NCBI GenBank assembly: GCA_023150415.1
Contig: JAKLKY010000006.1
Coordinates: forward strand, 1-35,006
From: Alphaproteobacteria bacterium
GTDB lineage: Bacteria; Pseudomonadota; Alphaproteobacteria; Micavibrionales; Micavibrionaceae
Reading direction: 5' to 3'
Length of the DNA stretch: 35,006 nt
Shown: one piece after another, positions 1-7,015 of the stretch
How the letters are laid out: the number at the start of each line of letters is the position of its first letter
Position numbering within the stretch: position 1 is the first letter of the stretch
Position numbers and translations under genes: made by a program
Notes under the pieces: model-generated
The model's input: only the letters and a program-made list of their open reading frames with translations
Databases searched by the model: none
What the model was told of the DNA's origin: nothing

Positions 1-879
1 GAGATGATATTCTGCAACGGGGTCCGATTTACGTTCTATGTTTACCTCTATCCGCGCCTCGACAGTATCCAGCGCGGCTTTCAATACTCTCCTGCAATGC
101 CGCGATGTGGCCAGCAAAGGGATGGCCGTTATGGCCCAGAAGCTGACCTCGCAGGAATCCGGGCCGAATATGTGCGTCCAGGGGCAGGGGTCCAGGGGAA
201 AGATAGTCGGCATATTCGCAGAGACCTGCTGATAAATTACGGGCAGGAGAATGAACGCGAGCGTGCTCTCGACCCATTTGAGCACGCGCGTGTTCGAACG
301 CGCCTGCTCATACAGATCGGCCAGGGTGATGTCCTGTCCTTTGAACGCGTTCAGAATCAATTCGTCATCGACGACGCCATCGCCATGTTCCGTGCTGCGC
401 CTGTAGCCGATCTTCTTGCTGAAATAACCCGCGTAGCGCGCCAGAAGCTTATCGGGGATTATAACATCTTTTGCGTTGTTTGCCGTGTTCTCGCGCACAT
501 CCTTGATGATTTTCTGCGCGCGGTAGGTGGAGCGCGCAAAGAGCGCGGCAAAGATACAGGCAACCGCAAACGCGCCCCAAAGATGAAAATGCGTTCTGTT
601 CCATTCCTTATTGTATAAAGGCGTCGTGAACGTGACCAGCGTGCAAAGAAAAAACAAGACCTGCAGAGAGCGTTCCATCTTGACGCACTTATGCTTGTCG
701 ATCAGCGCCTCCTGCTCGTTCTGATAAATGTCCCGAACATCGTCTGCAAAAAATTTCCCTGCCTGTGTTCTTCTTCTAATTTTACGCTTAAAGAAGGCAC
801 TGGCTTGTTCAAAGTTACTTCTCATATGGTTTTTATAAAACTTTCTGGATAGTTTTGTCAAATAAACAAAAATCATCAT
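1..879 (-). CDS. Partial multi-spanning membrane protein of unknown function (C-terminus outside window)
   Basis: An uninterrupted minus-strand frame of 293 codons runs from an ATG at 879 past base 1, so the C-terminus is missing. An AGAGGG ribosome-binding site sits just upstream of the 879 start; an in-frame ATG at 825 is a shorter alternative. I see four hydrophobic segments at about residues 71-88, 98-115, 182-200 and 226-240. The N-terminus is basic (FFKRKIRRRTQAGKFF) and the linkers between the membrane pairs are charged and soluble. That layout suggests two membrane hairpins with a cytoplasmic loop of about 65 residues. I do not recognise a family and see no catalytic motif. Good codon-position bias and the ribosome-binding site support a real gene. 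A 204-codon plus-strand frame over the same DNA is taken as its shadow. Confidence 0.7.
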   Translation of the reverse strand, partial: MMIFVYLTKLSRKFYKNHMRSNFEQASAFFKRKIRRRTQAGKFFADDVRDIYQNEQEALIDKHKCVKMERSLQVLFFLCTLVTFTTPLYNKEWNRTHFHLWGAFAVACIFAALFARSTYRAQKIIKDVRENTANNAKDVIIPDKLLARYAGYFSKKIGYRRSTEHGDGVVDDELILNAFKGQDITLADLYEQARSNTRVLKWVESTLAFILLPVIYQQVSANMPTIFPLDPCPWTHIFGPDSCEVSFWAITAIPLLATSRHCRRVLKAALDTVEARIEVNIERKSDPVAEYHL

Positions 880-958
880 AAAGCATCCCTCTGGCCGCAC
901 GGCCCGCCAGAGCCCAAAGGGCGAAGGTAGAAGGTGGGGGTCCAAGAAAATTTTGAAA

Positions 959-1101
959 CACCAAGGACGCCAAGAAATATAAAGAAGTATTTTTAACGCA
1001 AAGTACGCAAAGTTTAAAAAAGTACGCGAAGTTATTCTGTGCTTAACTTCGCGTCACTTCGCGGCCTTCGCGTTTAAAATTGCTTCTTGGCGTCCTTGGC
1101 G
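959..1101. repeat. Long imperfect intergenic palindrome (nested inverted repeat)
   Basis: The outer arms at 959-976 (CACCAAGGACGCCAAGAA) and 1084-1101 (TTCTTGGCGTCCTTGGCG) are complementary at 17 of 18 positions. The inner arms at 1024-1034 (ACGCGAAGTTA) and 1044-1054 are perfect complements around a 9-base loop. Between them, iterations of the type ACGCAAAG / CTTCGCG also pair imperfectly, so the whole 143 bases can fold as one long hairpin. It fills most of the 312-base gap before cysD and has no coding frame. The wording resembles the CACGAAGGACGCGAAG-type intergenic repeats scattered in many environmental bacterial genomes; that link is from memory. Confidence 0.8.
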
Positions 1102-1191
1102 CCGTGGCAGTGAATTTTTTCTTTGGAGAAAGAAACCTTCGCGAAAAATCTATTGTTATACCTCTCAGCTTTCGATTAGATTGCGAGCATC

Positions 1192-2007
1192 ATGCACAGC
1201 TATCTCAACGAGCTCGAAGCCAAGACGATCTACATCCTGCGCGAAGCCTATAACAAGGTGAGCCCGCTGGGGATGCTGTGGTCGATCGGCAAGGACTCCA
1301 CGGCGCTGCTATGGATGGTGCGCAAGGCGTTTTTCGGTCGCGTTCCGTTTCCGGTGATCTTGCTCGATACCGAGATGGAGCTGCCCGAGGTCTACGCGTT
1401 CCGCGACCGTTTGATCAAAGAATGGCATTTGGATTGCATTAATCACCTCTGCCCGCCCGAAAGCGAAATGGACCCCACCCTGCCCCCCGCCACCCGCGCG
1501 GCGATGCGTAAGACAGAAGGGCTCAAGACCCTGCTGACGCAGCATAAATTCAAGGGCATTATCGCGGGCATTCGGCGCGACGAGCAATCCATGCGATCCA
1601 AAGAACGTGTGTTTTCGCCCCGTACACTGGACGGCCATTGGGATTTCAAGGACCAGCCGCCCGAGTTCTGGGACCAGTTCAAAACTGATTTCCCGGAGGA
1701 AACACATTTGCGCATCCATCCCATCCTGCATTGGACAGAGCTGGATATCTGGCGCTATACGCAGCAGGAAAGCATTCCCTGCGTGCCGTTGTATTTCGCA
1801 CGCAAGGATGAGGGCACAGGCAAGATGATGCGCTATCGCTCGCTGGGCGAGAAGAACATCACATTCCCTGTGGAGAGCGCCGCATCCAACATCGATGAAA
1901 TCATCGCCGAGCTGGAAACCACCAAAACACCCGAGCGCGCCGGCCGCGCCATGGACAAGGAAACAGAAGATAGTTTTGAGAGATTGCGGGCAAGAGGATA
2001 TATGTGA
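1192..2007 (+). CDS. cysD: Sulfate adenylyltransferase subunit 2 (CysD)
   Basis: This is the catalytic ATP-pyrophosphatase-fold subunit of ATP sulfurylase. With the GTPase CysN it converts sulfate and ATP to adenosine 5'-phosphosulfate in the cytoplasm. The 271-residue product carries the CysD form of the PP-loop, SIGKDS, at residues 31-36, then LLDTEMELPEVYAFRDR, the AGIRRDEQSMRSKER segment and HPILHWTELDIWRY, all in family order. It ends with the family-like tail ...RARGYM. It is a little shorter than enterobacterial CysD (about 300 residues). The ATG at 1192 places the PP-loop at the usual distance from the N-terminus, though I see no strong ribosome-binding site. Its partner cysNC lies 1.2 kb downstream on the same strand rather than adjacent, because an AT-rich patch intervenes. 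Confidence 0.93.
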   Translation: MHSYLNELEAKTIYILREAYNKVSPLGMLWSIGKDSTALLWMVRKAFFGRVPFPVILLDTEMELPEVYAFRDRLIKEWHLDCINHLCPPESEMDPTLPPATRAAMRKTEGLKTLLTQHKFKGIIAGIRRDEQSMRSKERVFSPRTLDGHWDFKDQPPEFWDQFKTDFPEETHLRIHPILHWTELDIWRYTQQESIPCVPLYFARKDEGTGKMMRYRSLGEKNITFPVESAASNIDEIIAELETTKTPERAGRAMDKETEDSFERLRARGYM

Positions 2008-2045
2008 CAGCTTTCTTAGCAAGGCAAAACCGAACTTAGACAAAC

Positions 2046-2075
2046 TGTCATACCGAGCACTTGCGAGGGATCCAG
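2046..2075. repeat. Short dispersed-type intergenic repeat (TGTCAT...GGATCCAG)
   Basis: The 30 bases run TGTCATACCGAGC, then ACTT, then GCGAGGGATCCAG. They match the layout of the widespread TGTCAT-CCTGAGC-GAAGC-GAGGATC intergenic repeat family seen in many bacterial genomes (recognised from memory). ATACC and GGGAT can pair with one mismatch. Only one copy is present in this window. It lies directly after cysD, at the border where base composition turns AT-rich. Confidence 0.5.
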
Positions 2076-2181
2076 AAAAAGCGCCAACTTTGGTGTGATC
2101 TTAAACCACCTTGTATTTTACATAACAGATAAATAGGGTTTTAATGAGTCTTTTATAGAGTGTTCTTCGGAGGAGAATGTC

Positions 2182-2472
2182 ATGTCGGATTTAATGCTTT
2201 ATAAAGTAAGGGTAACTCCAGTTTTTTTTGATGCAAGTTATAATCCCGTCGGAACGTTGGACGGTGACTGGGAACCTAATGGCAATGTTCCTGAAATCAT
2301 AAATGGCATATTGAATAGCCAGGTTTTTGACATTCATGGCGGACAATTAGTAGGAGATATAAAGACAGATTTGCAATTCTGCGCTGATTTTATGATAAAT
2401 ACAACTCGAGAGGGCGCTATAGCTCTTAAAAAGTTGGAAGGCGCCTTAAAAATAGAACCTCAAAGCCCGTAA
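2182..2472 (+). CDS. Small hypothetical protein (96 aa)
   Basis: The frame has a strong ribosome-binding site (GGAGGAG, about seven bases before the ATG) and a balanced composition with a plausible hydrophobic pattern. No signal peptide, membrane segment or known motif is visible. The product looks like a small soluble domain: an alternating beta-like N-terminus (LYKVRVTPVFFDASYNPVG), a tryptophan-containing acidic turn, then a helical C-terminus. Its DNA is clearly more AT-rich than the flanking cys genes, and it lies between cysD and cysNC on the same strand, so it may have been inserted there. I cannot assign a function. It is probably a real gene, judging from the ribosome-binding site and the absence of a competing frame. 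Confidence 0.6.
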   Translation: MSDLMLYKVRVTPVFFDASYNPVGTLDGDWEPNGNVPEIINGILNSQVFDIHGGQLVGDIKTDLQFCADFMINTTREGAIALKKLEGALKIEPQSP

Positions 2473-2486
2473 ATGATTTCACAGCT

Positions 2487-2510
2487 TTAGTCATCATATT
2501 AGTCATCATA
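2487..2510. repeat. Tandem 12-base direct repeat, two copies
   Basis: TTAGTCATCATA occurs twice back to back (2487-2498 and 2499-2510) in the AT-rich gap after the small gene. It is visible directly in the sequence. No function is implied; it may be a slippage product. Confidence 0.7.
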
Positions 2511-2596
2511 AAAGTGGCACAACTTTCCACAAGATTCCTGCTTTCGCGAACACCATGTATAGAGCGCAAGAAGCGGACATATATGTGAATCCCTAG

Positions 2597-3040
2597 TTAG
2601 GCAGCTTCATATGCAAATGATGATACTAATAGCTTTGGCTCTTGGAAATTAACAACTCTAAGACGCACCACATCTTGACTGCTTTCCGAAACCGCGTCTC
2701 GCAGTGTGGAGAGAAAACTATTTATTGTCACAGCAGTCGAAGGATTTTCTAAGACAATTTTCTTAAAAATATCATAAACGCGGAGCCCAAAATCTAACTT
2801 GTCTTTTTCCTTTGCCTGACGAACAGCTTGGATCATGAGTCCTGCACCATCAAAGACAGGCAATTTCTGTTCCAAGCAGGCCTTTTCACAGAGATCAAGC
2901 GCTTCTTTTGGTTTTTTGTCATTCAGCTCTGCAACGATACTATTATAGCATGCACTCCACCGAAGCATATTTGTTGCGCCTGCATATCTTTCGAGTGGAA
3001 TTTCTACGGTTGGCGCTGTTGCATTAAAATGATTCTGCAC
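2597..3040 (-). CDS. Hypothetical helical protein (147 aa)
   Basis: The minus-strand frame begins at a GTG (3040) preceded by GGGAG six bases upstream, a good ribosome-binding site. The product appears soluble and mostly alpha-helical. The stretch from about residue 28 to 110 (ACYNSIVAELNDKKPKEAL, DLCEKACLEQ, VYDIFKKIVLENPST) looks like TPR-type helical pairs, but no strict TPR consensus can be claimed. There is no signal peptide or membrane segment. The gene is AT-rich, faces the opposite way to the surrounding cys genes, and has a candidate promoter at 3091-3119 that overlaps the plus-strand promoter for cysNC. The function is unknown. Confidence 0.65.
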   Translation of the reverse strand: MQNHFNATAPTVEIPLERYAGATNMLRWSACYNSIVAELNDKKPKEALDLCEKACLEQKLPVFDGAGLMIQAVRQAKEKDKLDFGLRVYDIFKKIVLENPSTAVTINSFLSTLRDAVSESSQDVVRLRVVNFQEPKLLVSSFAYEAA

Positions 3041-3082
3041 GTTCTACTCCCTGCATTTGACGCTTTTTTGTATGAAAGTTTG

Positions 3083-3111
3083 TTGCCTTTATTATTGCTT
3101 ATCCATATAAA
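3083..3111 (+). promoter_or_regulatory. Candidate sigma-70-type promoter for cysNC
   Basis: TTGCCT (3083-3088) and TATAAA (3106-3111) are separated by exactly 17 bases, a good match to the housekeeping -35/-10 pattern. It would start transcription near 3118, about 95 bases before cysNC. A promoter here would let cysNC be expressed without read-through from the distant cysD. This is inferred from sequence only. Confidence 0.42.
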
Positions 3112-3119
3112 AGATGCAA
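3091..3119 (-). promoter_or_regulatory. Candidate promoter for the minus-strand 147-aa gene
   Basis: Read on the minus strand, TTGCAT (3119-3114) and AATAAT (3096-3091) are 17 bases apart. The site overlaps the plus-strand candidate almost completely, so the two promoters would compete for polymerase. The -35 match is weak. Confidence 0.3.
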
Positions 3120-3214
3120 GAAAAATAATTTATTAAAGAATTTTATTATTTTATTACATTTTGTTTTCGATCTCGACATCCAGAGCCAAGTCGTTAATAT
3201 AAAAGCGTAAAACC

Positions 3215-5137
3215 ATGACACCGCGCGCCAAACTCCCGCCGCCGACAAAATCCCTTCAGCAACTGCGTGTTGTGATTGTCGGCCATGTTGACCATGGTAA
3301 ATCGACGTTGATCGGGCGTTTGCTCTACGACACCGATTCCCTGCCGGATGGAAAATTGCAGGAGCTGGAAACCATCTGCCAGCGGAGGGGCACAGCCGCG
3401 TTGGAGTGGTCATTTATCCTCGATGCTTTTCAGGCCGAGCGTGATCAGGCTGTCACCATCGACACATCGCAAATCTGGTTTTCCACGGCGACGCGCGATT
3501 ACGTGATTATTGACGCACCGGGGCACCGCGAATTTCTTAAGAACATGATTTCCGGCGCAGCGGCGGCAGATGCCGCCATTCTGGTGGTCGATGCCACCGA
3601 AGGCGTACGAGAGCAAACAAAGCGCCATGCCTATCTGCTTTCTCTGCTGGGTCTGCGGCAGGTTGGCGTTGTCATCAACAAAATGGACATGGTTTCTCAC
3701 AATCCCGAGCGGTTTGAAGAAGTCGCGCGCGAAGTGGTCGGCTATTTAAAATCGATTAATCTGGCCCCTAAAACCATTATTCCCATTTCCGCCCGTCATG
3801 GCGACATGATCGCCGAACGCGGCGCGCATTTGAGCTGGTATCGCGGCAAAACGTTGATAGAACTCCTGGATTCGTTCGACGTTGCCAATCCGCCTGTGGC
3901 CCGGCCTTTGCGTTTCCCGGTGCAGGATGTTTATCGCTTTGATGAACGGCGCATCATTGTGGGCCGCGTCGAGACCGGAATTTTGCGCAAGGGTGACAAG
4001 CTTTTGTTCTCCCCTGGCTTTGAAACCGCAACAGTAGAGACTCTCGAAGTCTGGCCGCCACGTGAAGAAAAAGTCGAAGCCCATGCGGGGGAAGTCGTGG
4101 GGATCACGCTGGATGAGCGCATTTTTGTCGAGCGCGGCCATATCGCTAGCCATGAAAAAAATCCGCCGATGCTCTCGAACGTGTTTCGCGCGAATATCTT
4201 TTGGCTTTCAAACAAAAGTCTGAAAGTTGGCAATTCCTACAAAATACGCTACGGCACACACGAGGCAATTGTCAGCGTTCAGTCGATTGAGCGCGTCATC
4301 GACACAAATGATCTGGCGCAACATGACAAGCCTGCTGAAGTTGCGCGCAACGCGGTGGCCGAGGTCACCCTTCGCGCGCGCGAACTTTTACCGATTGATC
4401 CTTATATCGACAATTTCCGTATGGGCCGCGTGGTTATTTATGATGGCTATGACATCGCCGGCGGCGGCACGATCAATATGGAGGGCTATCCCGATCAACG
4501 CGCGGTCTCTCAGCCAAAATCTGAAAATATTTATAAAGTCGAACATTTAATGAGCGCCAATGCGCGCGCGCAGAGCAAAGGCCATAAGGGCGGCGTCTTT
4601 TGGTTCACAGGGCTTTCGGGCGCGGGAAAATCCACCACAGCAATGGCCGTGGAAAAAGCTTTGTTTGAAAAAGGTTTTCACACCTATGTGCTGGACGGGG
4701 ATAATATTCGCCATGGCCTGAACGGAGATCTGGGATTCTCTCCCGAAGATCGCGCCGAAAATATTCGCCGCGTCGGCGAAGTGGCCGCGCTGATGGCGGA
4801 TGCCGGGTTAATCGTCATCACCGCATTTATCTCTCCCTATCAGGCGGACCGCGACCGGGCGCGCAGCGCAGGCAGCCAGAAATTCCACGAAATTTATGTG
4901 CGCGCAGATCTGGCGACCTGCGAGTCCCGCGATGTTAAAGGCCTGTATAAAAAAGCGCGCGCCGGCGAGATCAACGACTTCACAGGCATTCATTCTCCCT
5001 ACGAAGCGCCCACCAATCCCGAACTGGTGGTAGACACCCAGTACAACAACATATCGACTTGTGTCGATCAGGTTCTGCGCTATATCGAAGATCAGGTTTC
5101 GCTCAAGAACGAGAAGAAGAAAGTCATTGGTCTCTAG
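3215..5137 (+). CDS. cysNC: Bifunctional sulfate adenylyltransferase subunit 1 / adenylylsulfate kinase (CysN-CysC fusion)
   Basis: The 640-residue product joins the GTPase subunit of ATP sulfurylase to APS kinase, as in NodQ-type fusions, and takes sulfate to PAPS with CysD. The N-terminal GTPase has G1 GHVDHGKS (23-30), G3 DAPGH (100-104), G4 NKMD (155-158) and ISAR (191-194), followed by EF-Tu-like beta barrels. The C-terminal kinase has its P-loop GLSGAGKS at 466-473, then [16 protein letters not shown] and [13 protein letters not shown]. The G3 region reads [12 protein letters not shown], closer to EF-1A than to the enterobacterial CysN sequence. The ATG at 3215 leaves a short 17-residue leader before the first strand; its ribosome-binding site is weak. 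cysQ begins 10 bases after the stop codon, so the two are probably cotranscribed. Confidence 0.93.
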   Translation: MTPRAKLPPPTKSLQQLRVVIVGHVDHGKSTLIGRLLYDTDSLPDGKLQELETICQRRGTAALEWSFILDAFQAERDQAVTIDTSQIWFSTATRDYVIIDAPGHREFLKNMISGAAAADAAILVVDATEGVREQTKRHAYLLSLLGLRQVGVVINKMDMVSHNPERFEEVAREVVGYLKSINLAPKTIIPISARHGDMIAERGAHLSWYRGKTLIELLDSFDVANPPVARPLRFPVQDVYRFDERRIIVGRVETGILRKGDKLLFSPGFETATVETLEVWPPREEKVEAHAGEVVGITLDERIFVERGHIASHEKNPPMLSNVFRANIFWLSNKSLKVGNSYKIRYGTHEAIVSVQSIERVIDTNDLAQHDKPAEVARNAVAEVTLRARELLPIDPYIDNFRMGRVVIYDGYDIAGGGTINMEGYPDQRAVSQPKSENIYKVEHLMSANARAQSKGHKGGVFWFTGLSGAGKSTTAMAVEKALFEKGFHTYVLDGDNIRHGLNGDLGFSPEDRAENIRRVGEVAALMADAGLIVITAFISPYQADRDRARSAGSQKFHEIYVRADLATCESRDVKGLYKKARAGEINDFTGIHSPYEAPTNPELVVDTQYNNISTCVDQVLRYIEDQVSLKNEKKKVIGL

Positions 5138-5147
5138 TCAAAAATTG

Positions 5148-5957
5148 ATGGACAACCCAAGCGCCTTAACCGGCATGGTACGCCGTATCGCGCTGGCGGC
5201 GGGGGGGATCGTCATGTCTTATTTCGAAGGCGGTGATGCACAGGGCATGGAACGCAAGGACGATGGATCACCCGTCACGCTGGCAGACCGTGAAGCTGAG
5301 ATCTACATTCAAAAAGCCCTTGCGGACATTTTGCCCGATGTACCCATGATCGGTGAGGAAACAGTCTCACAAGGTACCGTGACAGATCTCTCGCAAGCCG
5401 ATTATTTCTGGCTGGTGGATCCGCTCGACGGCACGCGGGAATTTATCAAGGGCGGCAATGATTTCACGGTGAATATAGCCCTGATTCACAAGGGCGAACC
5501 CGTGCTGGGTGTGGTCTATGTACCGGCGCAAGATGTTCTTTATGCGGGCTATGGCGCTGACACAGCTGTCCGCTGGAGCGCGGAGACAGACAAGGATAAA
5601 TCCATTGCCGTGCGCAAGGAGCCACCCTTTGGCCTGACGGTTGTCGCCAGCGCCCATCACGGGGATCGCGCGCGGCTCGACGAATTTTTGCAAGGATTTA
5701 AAATTGAGAAAGTGATCAAACGCGGCAGCTCTTTGAAAATCTGCAGCATTGCCGAAGGCAAGGCGGATTTGTATCCGCGCTTCGGCCCAACCTGCGAATG
5801 GGACACGGCCGCGGCACATGCTGTCTTACGCGCCGCCGGTGGTGTGCTCACAGATACCGACGGCAAAGAACTACGCTATGGCGGCGCACGGCCCGGATTT
5901 CTCAACCCGGAATTTATCGCTGCCTCCTTCGCGTGGTGGGAACTCAGCGAGGATTAG
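5148..5957 (+). CDS. cysQ: 3'(2'),5'-bisphosphate nucleotidase CysQ
   Basis: The enzyme removes the 3'-phosphate of PAP (and PAPS), clearing the inhibitory by-product of PAPS use. The 269-residue product is an inositol-monophosphatase-fold protein. It has metal-binding residues in GEE (69-71), in DPLDGTREFI (91-100) and at WD (218-219, in WDTAAAHAVLRAAGG). The open frame extends upstream into cysNC, but the ATG at 5148 gives the family-like N-terminus and starts 10 bases after the cysNC stop, so translational coupling is likely; no clear ribosome-binding site is seen. The last four bases overlap the stop codon of the opposing carbonic anhydrase gene. Position and function both fit the sulfate-activation operon. 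Confidence 0.92.
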   Translation: MDNPSALTGMVRRIALAAGGIVMSYFEGGDAQGMERKDDGSPVTLADREAEIYIQKALADILPDVPMIGEETVSQGTVTDLSQADYFWLVDPLDGTREFIKGGNDFTVNIALIHKGEPVLGVVYVPAQDVLYAGYGADTAVRWSAETDKDKSIAVRKEPPFGLTVVASAHHGDRARLDEFLQGFKIEKVIKRGSSLKICSIAEGKADLYPRFGPTCEWDTAAAHAVLRAAGGVLTDTDGKELRYGGARPGFLNPEFIAASFAWWELSED

Positions 5958-6850
5958 GGGCCTGTGGGCGCAGAGCAGCCTTCCACTTGGGCTGCCTCAT
6001 AGGAGTTCCCGAGAACGGGGAGGCTCACAACAGTATTGTGCCTGGTCTGTTCATCAAGATAAATGGCCAGATGTTGTGGCATACCATCGATCTTTGTGCC
6101 ATCTGCCAAGCGCAGCTCAACAGGCTGCAAGCTCTGTTCAATCGTATGATGACAACTTTGACAAGAACGACAACCATCCGGACGGGTACACATATGTGCC
6201 AATTGCAATGCTTCTTTTCCTTTATACCAACGCATTGTGCCAACATCGTAACGATGAAGTTCGCTTAATTCCCCTGTGCCTTCATTCAGCACATGCAATA
6301 GAGGAACTGCATCAAGTTTATCAGTCATTATAAGCGCATTAATGCTTGGGTAGCGCGTTATATTATCCACACTCACAACGACAAGGTGACGCGCGAGCAA
6401 ATCTGCTGCAGCATTCTCATCGCCAGCGGAGGCACGCAAGAACGTATCACGCAAACTGGGCATTTCAATTCCAGCCAAATTCATGCTTGCAATCACTTCA
6501 GCCAGATCATTATTAGGGGCTTGCTCTATAGTAGGGAATTTAATCGCCGTTTGTGCGCCCCCACAGGAGGTATGCCCACGTAGAATAATACTAGGTACTG
6601 CCTTAACACCAACAGCGAAGGCAAGTTTAGCGCGAAAGGCCTCTTCTGCCAGGTCTGGTCGCGGAACAACGGCACCAATTTCAGTGACGCGGATAGCCTC
6701 ACGCCCCAGATTTAAAATCGTACCACCCCCTCTTTCCCGTCCATCAATACAGGAAATGGAGAGAATATCCGGTTGATGGGGACCGTAGTGATCTGGATGA
6801 AAATTTTCGATAGCCTTAGCTGCGCGGCGTCGATCATGTCCATGGCTCAT
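5954..6850 (-). CDS. Beta-class carbonic anhydrase, divergent, with C-terminal Cys/His cluster
   Basis: The 298-residue product has the two zinc-site motifs of beta carbonic anhydrases: CIDGR at 34-38 (Cys, the Asp-Arg dyad) and HTSC at 93-96 (His, Cys). It would interconvert CO2 and bicarbonate in the cytoplasm. It is longer than typical members (about 200-230 residues). The extra C-terminal part carries C221, C227, C230, C233, H234 and H235, a pattern that could bind a second metal ion or be redox active; this is inference. The start at 6850 has a modest GAG ribosome-binding site. The gene is divergent from a SulP transporter, a pairing known for bicarbonate uptake. Its stop codon overlaps that of cysQ. 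Assignment to the superfamily is firm; the exact subclass is not. Confidence 0.8.
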   Translation of the reverse strand: MSHGHDRRRAAKAIENFHPDHYGPHQPDILSISCIDGRERGGGTILNLGREAIRVTEIGAVVPRPDLAEEAFRAKLAFAVGVKAVPSIILRGHTSCGGAQTAIKFPTIEQAPNNDLAEVIASMNLAGIEMPSLRDTFLRASAGDENAAADLLARHLVVVSVDNITRYPSINALIMTDKLDAVPLLHVLNEGTGELSELHRYDVGTMRWYKGKEALQLAHMCTRPDGCRSCQSCHHTIEQSLQPVELRLADGTKIDGMPQHLAIYLDEQTRHNTVVSLPVLGNSYEAAQVEGCSAPTGP

Positions 6851-6930
6851 TTTAATCTCATTTCTGAAGAAACGTTATGTCTATCAAATCATATTAGAGA
6901 GCATTTTATATCCTTTTTTCTTCGCAACAA

Positions 6931-6944
6931 TTGATTATTGTCAA
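6931..6944. promoter_or_regulatory. FNR/FixK-like operator between carbonic anhydrase and SulP genes
   Basis: TTGATTATTGTCAA matches the TTGA-N6-TCAA core of FNR/FixK-type sites completely, and matches the stricter TTGAT-N4-ATCAA in nine of ten positions. It sits in the shared 165-base divergent region, 71 bases before the SulP start and 80 bases before the carbonic anhydrase start. A single site in AT-rich DNA can arise by chance, so this remains a candidate. Confidence 0.35.
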
Positions 6945-7015
6945 TTAATTATGAATTAAAAGAGATTACCGTGCGCCTCAAAATTCGCTCCAATTCATCA
7001 GGAGGAGGAATTACA

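Noticed and set aside
4-618. Plus-strand frame of 204 codons at the left edge
   Set aside because: It lies opposite a longer minus-strand frame (1-879) that has a ribosome-binding site and membrane-protein character; the plus-strand product has no family features.
1309-2043. 244-codon minus-strand frame over cysD
   Set aside because: Antisense shadow of a clear CysD; GC-rich third positions keep the opposite strand open.
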